From positions 1 through 64,000 of the forward strand of contig CAJNDS010000394.1 of the NCBI GenBank assembly GCA_905221605.1: DNA of 64,000 nt, given 5' to 3'. The notes below the pieces were generated by a model. The model had not been told where the DNA came from. It worked only from the letters and a program-made list of their open reading frames with translations, and did not search any database. The position numbers and the translations under genes were made by a program. Numbering within the stretch: position 1 is the stretch's first letter; each line of letters starts with the position of its first letter. Source of the DNA: Symbiodinium natans. Its lineage: Eukaryota; Sar; Dinophyceae; Suessiales; Symbiodiniaceae. This document shows positions 43,100 to 53,720 of this stretch, piece by piece.

Positions 43100-45380
43100 A
43101 GTTCCCTGAACACAACTTCCGTTTACGAACGTCCAGCTCTTGGACGGTCTCCTGGAGCACTTGCAGCCTGACCGAAAAGCGAGGATGTGTCCACTGCGCC
43201 TGGGGCGTGTCACTACGTGGCTGGCACATGCTTCCAGCACTGCGGCAACGCTATCAGAATGGATGCTCAACGTACTGCTGTTAGATGCCACTTGCCTGGA
43301 GGCCCAGCAGCGCTTGCTGCGAACACAGTGGATGCTTTGTCAGACGTTGCTCCTGGAGCATGTCACAAAGGAGTTCACCGGAAGGAGGGTCGAACTTTGA
43401 CTTGATGCTGTATGATGCCATGTGATGATGTGTGATGCTCTACTCTCCTGGACCTTTTTCCCCGAACAGAGAGTCAACGCCATTTGCCGCTGCTCCTGCG
43501 GCATGTTTTGACGGCGGTTGTCGTGCTGTTTTAATACCCGATACTCCTTGAGCTTTGGCAGCGCTACTTGCATAGCAACATGAACGAGCGTTGATACCGC
43601 GTGACATGCGACCCTCTCCTGGAGCACTAGCAGCCCCGAACAGAGACGAAGCATCGTTGCGCTCTCCTGCGTCAGGTCATGATGCACAACAAAACAAAAC
43701 CTCTGTTCTGTGCTCACAGCGACCCACCACATCACCAACTACAAGCATCCAGCATCATCCAGCTTCTCGACACTCTCCTGGAGCACTGGCGGCTTGCCCG
43801 AAAAGCGAGGATGTGTCCACTGCGCCTGGGGCGTGTCACTACGTGGCTGGCACATGCTTCCAGCACCAGGGCAAGGCTATCAGAATGGATGCTCAACGTA
43901 CTGCTGTTAGATGCCACTTGCCTGGAGGCCCAGCAGCGCTTGCTGCGAACACAGCGGATGCTTTGTCAGACGTTGCTCCTGGAGCATGTCACAAAGGAGT
44001 TCACCGGAAGGAGGGTCGAACTTTGACTTGATGCTGTATGATGCCATGTGATGCTGTGTGATGCTCTACTCTCCTGGACCTTTTTCCCCGAACAGAGAGT
44101 CAACGCCATTTGCCGCTGCTCCTGCGGCATGTTTTGACGGCGGTTGTCGTGCTGCTTTTATCCCCGATACTCCTTGAGCTTTGGCAGCGCTACTTGCATA
44201 GCAACATGAACGAGCGTTGATACCGCGTGACATGCGACCCTCTCCTGGAGCACTAGTAGCCCCGAACAGAGACGAAGCATCGTTGCGCTCTCCTGCGTCA
44301 GGTCATGAAGCACAACAAAACGAAACCTCTGTTCTGTGCTAACAGCGACCCACCACATCACCAACTACAAGCATCCAGCATCATCCAGCTTCTCGACACT
44401 CTCCTGGAGCACTGGCGGCTTGCCCGAAAAGCGAGGATGTGTCCACTGCGCCTGGGGCGTGTCACTACGTGGCTGGCACATGCTTCCAGCACCAGGGCAA
44501 GGCTATCAGAATGGATGCTCAACGTACTGCTGTTAGATGCCACTTGCCTGGAGGCCCAGCAGCGCTTGCTGCGAACACAGCGGATGCTTTGTCAGACGTT
44601 GCTCCTGGAGCATGTCACAAAGGAGTTCACCGGAAGGAGGGTCGAACTTTGACCTGGTGCTGTGTGATGCCATGTGATGCTGCTTGATGCTGTGTGATGC
44701 TCGTGATGCTGTATGATGCTGCTGCGATGCTGTGTGCTGCTCTACTCTCCTGGACCTTTTTCCCCGAACAGAGAGTCAACGCCATTTGCCGCTGCTCCTG
44801 CGGGATGTTTTGATGGCAATACTGTCGACGGCGGTTGTCGTGCTGTTTTAATACCCGATACTCCTTGAGCTTTGGCAGCGCTACTTGCATAGCAACATGA
44901 ACGAGCGTTGATACCGCGTGACATGCGACCCTCTCCTGGAGCACTAGCAGCCCCGAACAGAGACGCAGCATCGTTGCGCTCTCCTGCGTCAGGTCATGAA
45001 GCACAACAAAACGAAACCTCTGTTCTGTGCTAACAGCGACCCACCACATCACCAACTACAAGCATCCAGCATCATCCAGCTTCTCGACACTCTCCTGGAG
45101 CACTGGCGGCTTGCCCGAAAAGCGAGGATGTGTCCACTGCGCCTGGGGCGTGTCACTACGTGGCTGGCACATGCTTCCAGCACCAGGGCAAGGCTATCAG
45201 AATGGATGCTCAACGTACTGCTGTTAGATGCCACTTGCCTGGAGGCCCAGCAGCGCTTGCTGCGAACACAGCGGATGCTTTGTCAGACGTTGCTCCTGGA
45301 GCGTGTTACAAAATGACGAAGGAGTTCGACGGAAGGAGGGTCGAACTTGACTTGGTGTTGTGTGATGCTGTGTGATGCTC
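43100..45380. repeat. Second higher-order block of 626-691 bp units, ~3.5 copies
   Basis: Single A-E pentamers starting near 43,143, 43,769, 44,395 and 45,086. The third is longer because of a (GTGATGCT)n expansion at about 44,655-44,745. Sequence type differs from the 1.39-kb block but monomer order is the same. Confidence 0.9.
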
Positions 45381-46320
45381 TACCGGACCGCTTTCCCAGA
45401 ACAGAGAGGAAACGCCACGTGCCATTGCTCCGAAAAAATGTCACGAACATGCAAGGAAGCTCCCCGCTCGCCACGAGGCAAACTGTCACCAAAAAGCGCA
45501 TTTTCAGACTTGTCCCATGCGAACCGCTCGAGGCCTGTGCGGTTGCTGAGCCTCACTTGGGTGATGAGGGTGTCCCTTCTGAATCTTACGCTTCTTAGCT
45601 CACAGATCTACTTAACTCAGGGGATGCCCCGTGCTTGCTACGCAGCGATGCCGCATGTCCATCTGCTCTTTTGTCCGAAGGTATCAGCTTCACCAGACTG
45701 AGATCTTCTGGACCGTCCTAAGCACGACATTAGTGTCCCTTTGCTAAAGGGCATTGCTCATGGCTTTGGAGGCATACTTCTTGCCGGTTTATGGCCAGGA
45801 CAGAGCGCTGGCGGCAAAACGACCGCCCCCCGATTTGCAAGAGAACGAGAGCCGATCATGAGACCCTCTCCTTGAGCGAAGAGTGAAGATGCATCGGGCG
45901 CTCCTGCACAAGATGCTCTGAGTCCGCCTAAGGGCCTAAGGGGTGGCTGCTTGGTGTGGCCAGTGCTGCAGCACCTCGGGAGGATGCTCCAAGACCGTGC
46001 TTACAGGTGTCCCTCTCCCCCCTCGGCTCTGTCAGCCTGATGCGGGCCGAGCTGGGCGCACGGGGGCTTCTGCTGAAGCCCTCTCCACCAAAGCTCGCGT
46101 TTTGGCCTGTGAAGATCATTACGGGGGGGGGGGGGGCATGGGCTGTGATCGCTACAGCCATCTAGGGTTCACAGGGCGTAAGTCGGGCTTCGGTTTCTCT
46201 GGAAGGTTAGGGTTGAGGGCTTTGGGCCAAACACAAGGGACCACCCGAAAGGCACTGGACGAACCTTGTAAGCCCCAAAACCTCCGAAAAGAACCTCGCC
46301 GAAGGAAGCCGACTTCGACG

Positions 46321-46467
46321 AAGGGTTTAGGGTTTAGGGTTTAGGGTTTAGGGTTTGGGGTTTGGGGTTTGGGGTTTGGGGTTTGGGGTTTGGGGTTTGG
46401 GGTTTGGGGTTTGGGGTTTGGGGTTTGGGGTTTGGGGTTTGGGGTTTGGGGTTTGGGGTTTGGGGTT
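46321..46467 (+). repeat. TTTAGGG tract switching to TTTGGGG
   Basis: Four TTTAGGG units (46,325-46,353) followed without a break by about 16 perfect TTTGGGG units. A poly(C) run follows at 46,478-46,492. Confidence 0.98.
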
Positions 46468-46859
46468 ATGAAGCTTCCCCCCCCCCCCCCCCGGGAGGTG
46501 ACGAACCCTGACCCCGAGCAAGCCTCGGAGGGGGGAAGCTTCGACGAAGGGGCGAGGGTTCGACGACACAAGAGGGTCTCACGTTAGACCCTGACTACGA
46601 AACCCGCTGAGTCATCCAAATCCGACAACCTCAACACCGTCACCCCTCCACAACCGAAAGGCGCCCCAAACCTTCGAAAAAACCCCAAGCCCGCAAAGCA
46701 ACCCCTGAACCACCCCTAAACTCCTCAGCCCCAAAAAACACCAAAAAGCCTCATCTGCCCTCACAAAGTAGCGGTTGGCTTAGCGGTTCTCGGCGTCATC
46801 CCGCAGATTTTGCGCCGCCCTCCGAAGTAATTAGTGACCCTAAACCTCTTTGCCAAGGG

Positions 46860-49082
46860 GATGCCAAGGGGCTAGTATCCCGGAGACGCGGCTCTGCCGC
46901 TCGCCCCGTGCTGCTTCCAGAGCTTTCTGGAGGCCGGCTAGGCGCTCGTCTTTGGCCTCACGGGTGGCGGCTGGGATTCTCTTCTGGTTTTCCAGGGGGA
47001 GGGTTTGGGATTTAGGGTTTAGGGTTCGGGTTTAGGCAGCAAATGAACCTCCTACCCTACATCCGAATACTTCTGCACCCCGATTCTTGCACCCTAAACC
47101 CTAAACCCTATGCCCACACCGCTGAAAAGCTGTCAACTTCAGACCAGTCTCTCGCAGTCTCCGCCTTACGCCAGATGCTTCCAAAACATCAAGCCCAAAA
47201 CTTCCAAAAAGCCCTGTACAAGGCCGGACTTCCTAACCCCTAAACTTGCCTAAACTTCCGAAATCTTCCGAAACCCTAAACCCCAAACCCTAAACCCTAA
47301 GCCCTACATCCTAACCTTCCAGCGGCCCGACCTGGCCTCCGCTGAAAGCTTGGCGGTCTGCAGCTCAGCTTCCAGAGCACGCCGTCTCCCCTGCAGGCAC
47401 GCTGGGGGGGAGATGTGCAGCAGGGCAACATGTAGGCGATTTATACACTCGGTTGAATGAAGTCAGCTTGCCAATTTGTTGCAGCTTTGTCATGGCATTT
47501 ACATTTTTCAATCAGCATTTTGAGCAGCTCATATTACCATTGCCATTGCTCGGGTAATACTGGTATAGGCTCCTGCATATGTGTATAACTGAACTGCTGA
47601 GCGGCATTGAGGGGGTTCTCAGCCGGGACATTTGATCCACCATGTCTTCTGGATCCGATTTTTGATGGGTTGGGGCTGCCACAGTCCAATCAGGCATTAC
47701 AAGGTTTAAGGTCGGGGGTGTCGAGGTTGTGAGACACCCTGAGCCTCGGCGGTCATCAGTGAAGCTTCCGTGGCAGCAAGGCGCTCCTGGTGTCAAAAAC
47801 AAGAGGTTTCGGGCTTAGGGGCTGCGAGGGTTTCAGGGGTTTCAGATAAAGTACTAGGCTGAGATACAGCGAGAGTAGAAGCCCTTCCTGCTCCTCAAAG
47901 AAATGAAGGGGTGTGTGATCTTTAAACCCAGAACCCATGCATAATCATTCAATACGATACAAGAATTGCTGTAAGATTCCGATGCAAGCAGAAACCTCCC
48001 CAGGCCAATCCTAAACCCCCCAAAACCCGAACTCCCCCCTTGCCTTGTAATTCGAAAGCCCGGAAAGCACACGTGGCTGCGGCCAAGGGGCTGTCCGCTC
48101 TGCCAGCTGCTGCTTTGCATGCTGCAGCTCCTGCTGTACGATTCGATGCAGGACGGGGTTGAAATTTCGGGCCGTCTAAGGGGGTTTGGGATTTAAGGTC
48201 GCGGGGGCTTTAAGGGCAATCAAGGGCATAAGGGGGGGCTCTATCCGGGCCTCCTGTGCAACCTCAGCACTTTGTGGCTTTGACTCACAGGCTCGAAGCT
48301 TCTCCTGGCGCATGCGGTCTCGATGGCCATGGACCATGGTACATCGCTCCAACATCGCGCATAAACACGGAGTACTGCATTTGCGAGTCTGCCGGCTTGC
48401 AGCTTTTCAAAAGCAGGGTGTGGCTACTACTATATCAGCCACACACACAGAGTCACACATTCACCGCCCAACTATCTTAGCCTTTGACGAATGCGGAAAC
48501 CCACCTCTGCTTCCTTCAGCGAAGCCTCCGTGGCCGCGAGGCGTTCCTGGCAGCACCCAGCTGAATGCATCCTCATGATCTGACCCTTCTCACCTTTCAT
48601 ATTTTGCTTTACTCTCAGCAAGCCATACGACTTCAGCATATTTCAGGTCCACACCGAAAGTTGGAAGCCTGCGAAAATGAACGATGGGACTACGGACTAC
48701 GACTCAAGCCATCTGCGTCTTAGTGGCTGCGCGCTCCGCCAGCTCGCGCTTGGCATTCTGGAGCTCCTGTCGTCTTTCAGTTCTATTGACGACGTGTAGA
48801 TTGCGTACATGGCCCTCACTACACGCTTCAAGATGACCCCGGAAACGAGAGTTCAATCATGGTCAACCTCTTGCATGGCTGAACTTTGGCCCCGCCTCTG
48901 TGGCAAACCCAGTGTTCGGCTCTGAGGATGTGGCTCGAAGCCTTTCCTCACAAGCAATCGCTGGACAATGCAGGAAACTGTCATCAGCATCTTGCCGTTT
49001 AAGAGCGCTGGGTCTAGCTAGTTGGTGAGACATGCAGCGCAGAGGGCGATCTGTACTCTGGCTTGCAACCGCACATTGAGTC

Positions 49083-49115
<33 letters not shown>

Positions 49116-49875
49116 GAGAGAGAGACAGAGAGAGAGAGAGAGTGGGAGGGACGGAATGAGGGAGGGAGGGAAGGGGGGGAGACAAATCCGGAACAGCCTC
49201 GTGCACTCAAGTCGGGCACAGCGAGTTCTCCACCCACACAGGAGCCTTCCTACCATGGACAAACTATGCCGACACCTGCCTCTGCTTCCTTCAGCGAAGC
49301 CTCCGTGGCCGCGAGGCGTTCCTGGCAGCACCCAGCTGAATGCATCCTCATGATCTGACCCTTCTCACCTTTCATATTCTTGCTTTACTCTCAGCAAGCC
49401 ATACGACTTCAGCATATTTCAGGTCCACACCGAAAGTTGGAAGCCTGCGAAAATGAAGGATGGGACTACGGACTACGACTCAAGCCATCTGCGTCTTAGT
49501 GGCTGTGCGCTCCGCCAGCTCGCGCTTGGCATTTTGGAGCTCCTGTCGTCTTTCAGTTCTATTGACGACGTGTAGATTGCGTACATGGCCCTCACTACAC
49601 GCTTCAAGATGACCCCGGAAACGAGAGTTCAATCATGGTCAACCTCTTGCATGGCTGAACTTTGGCCCCGCCTCTGTGGCAAACCCAGTGTTCGGCTCTG
49701 AGGATGTGGCTCGAAGCCTTTCCTCACAAGCAATCGCTGGACAATGCAGGAAACTGTCATCAGCATCTTGCCGTTTATGAGACATGCAGCGCAGAGGGCG
49801 ATCTGTACTCTGGCTTGCAACCGCACATTGAGTCAGAGAGAGAGACAGAGACAGAGACAGAGACAGAGACAGAGA

Positions 49876-49906
<31 letters not shown>

Positions 49907-52325
49907 TGGGAGGGACGGAATGAGGGAGGGAGGGAAGGGGGGGAGACAAATCCAGAACAGCCTCGTGCACTCAAGTCGGGCACAGCGAGTTCTCCACCCA
50001 CACAGGAGCCTTCCTACCATGGACAAACTATGCCGACACCTGCCTCTGCTTCCTTCAGCGAAGCCTCCGTGGCCGCGAGGCGTTCCTGGCAGCACCCAGC
50101 TGAATGCATCCTCATGATCTGACCCTTCTCACCTTTCATATTCTTGCTTTACTCTCAGCAAGCCATACGACTTCAGCATATTTCAGGTCCACACCGAAAG
50201 TTGGAAGCCTGCGACAATGAAGGATGGGACTACGGACTACGACTCAAGCCATCTGCGTCTTAGTGGCTGTGCGCTCCGCCAGCTCGCGCTTGGCATTCTG
50301 GAGCTCCTGTCGTCTTTCAGTTCTATTGACGACGTGTAGATTGCGTACATGGCCCTCACTACACGCTTCAAGATGACCCCGGAAACGAGAGTTCAATCAT
50401 GGTCAACCTCTTGCATGGCTGAACTTTGGCCCCGCCTCTGTGGCAAACCCAGTGTTCGGCTCTGAGGATGTGGCTCGAAGCCTTTCCTCACAAGCAATCG
50501 CTGGACAATGCAGGAAACTGTCATCAGCATCTTGCCGTTTATGAGACATGCAGCGCAGAGGGCGATCTGTACTCTGGCTTGCAACCGCACATTGAGTCAG
50601 AGAGAGAGACAGAGACAGAGACAGAGACAGAGACAGAGAGAGAGTGGGAGGGACGGAATGAGGGAGGGAGGGAAGGGGGGGAGACAAATCCGGAACAGCC
50701 TCGTGCACTCAAGTCGGGCACAGCGAGTTCTCCACCCACACAGGAGCCTTCCTACCATGGACAAACTATGCCGACACCTGCCTCTGCTTCCTTCAGCGAA
50801 GCCTCCGTGGCCGCGAGGCGTTCCTGGCAGCACCCAGCTGAATGCATCCTCATGATCGTGGTCATGATGGCGATGATAGGTGGAAGATAGGAAGAGGAAG
50901 AGTATGAGGATAAGGATGATGGCTGAGGATGAGCACTACGAGGATCAAGACAGGGATGATCAATCATCACCATCATCGTCACCATGCCTCTCACGTAAGT
51001 ATATCCTAAATACAGATACCCATGATGTTGTCATTTCGACTGACTAGCGTGCCATCTGCATCCCAGTGGCTGTGCGCTCCGCCAGCTCTCGCTTGGCATT
51101 CTGGAGCTCCTGTCAATTTTAGCGGTTCTGCTACACTCATTCACTGTATCATCGTGAACATGGGGTGGCCCATGCGTGATGGTCCAACCTCTGTGGCAAA
51201 TCCGGAACTGTTCGGCTCGATTTGAGTGGCTCGAAGCCTTTCCTGACACACGATTACTGGAAACAGCCAGCAGCTTCACACGTGAAGGTGGGATCCAGGA
51301 GTGCAAATCATATCTGCCACACTTCCTTGCCATGCCAGACACACACCCTGTGCTGTTGACAGAAGCTGACAGCCGCCTCTGCTGCCTTCAGCGAAGCCTC
51401 TGTGGCAGCGAGGCATTCCTGACATCACATGACATCACTGTACACTGCAGAAGCCACAGCATCACCGTGAAGGCTGTTGTTTACTTTCCGCGTCTGAAGA
51501 CAAGGTGGCCGACTAAGCATCTAACTCTCGCATGATGGGTTTGGAGGGGCTTGGGAAGCTTCTGGCAGACCTCTTGGGGCAGGTCTACTTTACGAGCTCA
51601 ATGCTTGGAATATTCGAGTTTCACTGCGAGCCTGCACTTGGAACGCAAGCTGCAACCAAGCGGCCGTCCGCTCCGCCAGCTCGCGCTTAGTAGTCTGGAG
51701 CTCCTGTTTCCAGTGTCTTCAGGCTGCAGATTTCCGGCTACACAGCTGAAGGCTTTAAAACGGAGGAGCCATGGAGCCGTCGCAACCACAGGAGACTGTG
51801 GGCCTGGCCTCTGCGGCAACCCGGGCAGTCTGCAGCTCTGACTCAGTTGCTCGAAGCTTTTCCTCGCATGCAATGTTCGCTGCGCAGGCTCGATTGGGTG
51901 CTGCATGCAACCAGTAACAACGTGTGTCATTCTCATCTCGTCAGCTGCTCTCACTGCTTGAAAAAACACACCTACACTCTCACACGAGGTCCGTGCTGCC
52001 CTTGCATTGAACGCCTGGCACTCGCTCCATCTCGCGCCTCTGCAGTCTTCAGCGATGCTTCGGTGGCAGCAAGGAGCTCCTCGCACCACCCCATGCACCC
52101 CATGCACCCCATGCACCCCATGCACCCCATGCACCCCATCACCCCAGCACTGACCTGTTGATGTTGATGAAAGCATGTGTGCATCTTCAGCATTTAGGGC
52201 TCGGGGTTTCGGATATTTACGCTTTCCGGAGGCCAGGAGCTGCTCTGCTGCTGAGGAATTGCAGCCCAGGGGCCGCCCGCTCCGCGAGCTGGCGCCTGGC
52301 GTTCTGGAGCTCCTGTCTGCAACTC
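46860..52325 (-). CDS. Coiled-coil protein made of a repeated three-exon module
   Basis: Minus-strand exons of three kinds recur in fixed order. Kind A: RQELQNAKRELAER (52,320; 51,710; 51,117; 50,320; 49,556; 48,780; 48,130). Kind B: QERLAATEASLKEAEA (52,088; 51,425; 50,830; 50,092; 49,328; 48,553; 47,788). Kind C: CEEKLRATESELQTARVAAE or diverged forms (51,872; 51,243; 50,492; 49,728; 48,953; 48,322; 47,400). A final exon near 46,985-46,870 reads DERLAGLQKALEAARGERQ. This makes seven modules of about 45-60 residues with heptad-like Leu/Ala spacing, so a long rod. Coordinates are upper exon edges, accurate to a few bases. No head domain, start or stop found; the gene may extend beyond either end. 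In the near-identical copies kind C has drifted (CEERLRATSSEPNTGF), so some exons may be skipped. Probably a cytoskeletal or basal-body scaffold, which is a guess from architecture only. Confidence 0.68.
49081..49142. repeat. (GAGACA)n microsatellite, copy 1
   Basis: Purine-rich GAGACA/GAGA run in an intron of the first tandem copy. Homologous runs lie at 49,836-49,908 and 50,600-50,645, with different lengths. Confidence 0.95.
49836..49908. repeat. (GAGACA)n microsatellite, copy 2
   Basis: Longest of the three homologous runs. Confidence 0.95.
50600..50645. repeat. (GAGACA)n microsatellite, copy 3
   Basis: Shortest of the three homologous runs, lacking the pure GA part. Confidence 0.95.
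52086..52142. repeat. (CACCCCATG)n 9-bp minisatellite beside a coiled-coil exon
   Basis: Six CACCCCATG units directly upstream, in gene direction, of the kind-B exon at 52,088. They replace the usual pyrimidine-rich acceptor region with GCATGGGGT repeats, or extend the exon with a Gly-Cys-Met repeat. Confidence 0.92.
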
Positions 52326-52329
52326 TGAA

Positions 52330-53590
52330 CCAGGTATACGCATGATATACATATTGCCTCTCTGCGAACAAACACAAAAAATCTCGCACCTCAAAGAGGG
52401 CCAAAAAGCCCCAGGAGCCCGGAGCTGGTCCCTTTGGGTCTCAAGTTCTGAAAGGGGCAACATGGGTTTAAGGGATCCCCGAACAACTCAAGTTTCCGGA
52501 ATCGCGTCGGAAAAACGCAGCTCTCAACACCGAACGCTCAACCGAACCACAGCTGTCGGGCCTTCCGCGCAGTGTGAACGTACTCTTTATGATACGGGGT
52601 CAGATATGAAATGGTAACTTTCTTGAGGTAGACCCTTCAAGCCCTCAAACGCCATAAAGGCTGCAGCGGCTGTACGGCTAAACCTTTGACAGAATCTGAT
52701 ACAGCCACAACCCCCCCCCCAAACCCCAAATGCAAAACCCAACACGTCCTGCAAACCCTAGGCAATAAACCGTAAACGCACAACCCTAAAACCCTGAACC
52801 CTCACAACCCTAAACCCTTAACACTGTAGCCCTAAACCCTTAACCCTAAACCCTAAACCCTCAACACCCAAACTTCCCGCGTCTCCCCTCCTCTGGCTCG
52901 CCCTGGGCACCAGGCGCGCCTGGCTCCTGCGGAGCCTCGCGCACATCCGACTCTCAGGGGGAACTTAGGGATTTCAGGATTTACGCTTTAGGGCTTAAGG
53001 CTTAAGGTTCAGGGTCTAGGGTTTGGGTTGTAAGGTTTGGGGTTTAGGGTTTATATAGGGTAAAACAGTAGGTGTTGGGTTCTAAAGCCAGGGCTTGGGG
53101 GTTGGGGTTCTGAAGGCTTTGGGTAGTCTGGGCCGGTTTGTTGCGGTCCTGAGCAGCGCCAGGAGCTTTGGGAAAGAGGCCGCGAACCTTTGCTCTCCAA
53201 ACAGGTCAAGGTTGAGGGCTTTATAGGTTTTCGGGTTGAGGGTGTAGGGTTTAGGTTTGAGGTTCTAGGGCTTATGGTTTGGAATTGAAGGGTGGGTTTA
53301 GGTTTTGAAGGGCTCAGGCTGTTGATTTGTGAACTTTTGGCTTACCGGGCTTACCGGCAAAGCGTACATCGAAGTCGCACAGTTCAAAGTTGCCCTGGGG
53401 GTTAAGCTACGACTTAATAATTAATAGGCACGCGGGAATAAGGTTTAGCATCCAAACCCCAGAACCCTGAACCCGCGTTCCCTGCCCCAACATAAACGAA
53501 ACACGCAACCCTTGTAGCTGCCTCGTATAGTCTCAGGGAGAGGCGATGATGTAAAAATCCGTACAGTCTCTTCCGCGAAGCTCATGACTT
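52330..53590. other. No gene recognised; degenerate telomere-like words
   Basis: 52,700-52,870 has CCCTAAAC-type words and 52,970-53,300 has GGGTTTAG-type words, both strongly diverged and in opposite orientation. Otherwise nothing recognised. Confidence 0.6.
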
Positions 53591-53629
53591 CACACACAAC
53601 GCACGGATGCAAAGCACATTCATGAGCAT

Positions 53630-53720
53630 AGATCCAGAACCTCTCCTGCACTCCAAGGGGCAGCGCCGACGCTGTTGCGCTTGGCCCTCAAGCCTTCGCG
53701 CGCGGCGCGAATCTGCTCCA
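53630..53720 (-). CDS. Possible exon of unrecognised protein
   Basis: Minus frame VEQIRAAREGLRAKRNSVGA then APWSAGEVLDLC is helical and charged, compatible with a coiled-coil exon. Possibly an upstream exon of the coiled-coil gene at 46.9-52.3 kb. A weaker candidate (KMVELMILEALLENPDYF) lies at 54,408-54,354. Confidence 0.3.

Larger units (their letters stand above)
36430..45930. repeat. Satellite array of ~105-140 bp monomers, five types
   Basis: The array is built from monomers with a shared core, CTCCTGGAGCACT...GCCCGAA-AGCGA-GATG-TCG...CTCCTGCA--ATGTCATGAA. From about 38,600 five types follow one another: A (CTGGTTACCTGCCCGAAGAG), B (CTGGAGGGCCAGCAGAGC), C (CTGGACCGCTCTCCCCGAAG), D (CTTGAGCGTTGGCGGCGC) and E (CACTAGCAGCCCCGAACAG). 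A full A-B-C-D-E set is about 0.63-0.71 kb. Monomer length is not a multiple of three and frames shift, so it is not coding. The left part (36,430-37,980) is older and irregular, and the right end fades into a last diverged copy near 45,870. Function unknown: a structural satellite, or a transcribed repeat. Confidence 0.93.
48505..50781. repeat. Tandem triplication of ~0.74-0.78 kb inside the coiled-coil gene
   Basis: The marker CTCTGCTTCCTTCAGCGAAG occurs at 48,505, 49,280, 50,044 and 50,782, spacings of 775, 764 and 738 bp. The copies look ~98-99% identical over exons and introns. Length differences come mainly from the CAGAGA microsatellite and a 27-bp segment (TTTAAGAGCGCTGGG...) present only in the first copy near 48,999. 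Each unit carries one B, C and A exon. Confidence 0.95.

Noticed and set aside
36430-45930. CRISPR-like appearance of regularly spaced repeats
   Set aside because: Repeats are contiguous tandem monomers with no unique spacers, in a eukaryotic genome.
36430-45930. Repeated peptides of 60-145 codons (for example CPKSEDASAAPGAC) as a protein family
   Set aside because: Monomer lengths are not multiples of three, the same DNA is read in different frames, and both strands are open; it behaves as a satellite.
46341-46571. Frames encoding PKPQTPN repeats
   Set aside because: Translation of the TTTGGGG tract: three 7-bp units give a 21-base period that is open in all frames.
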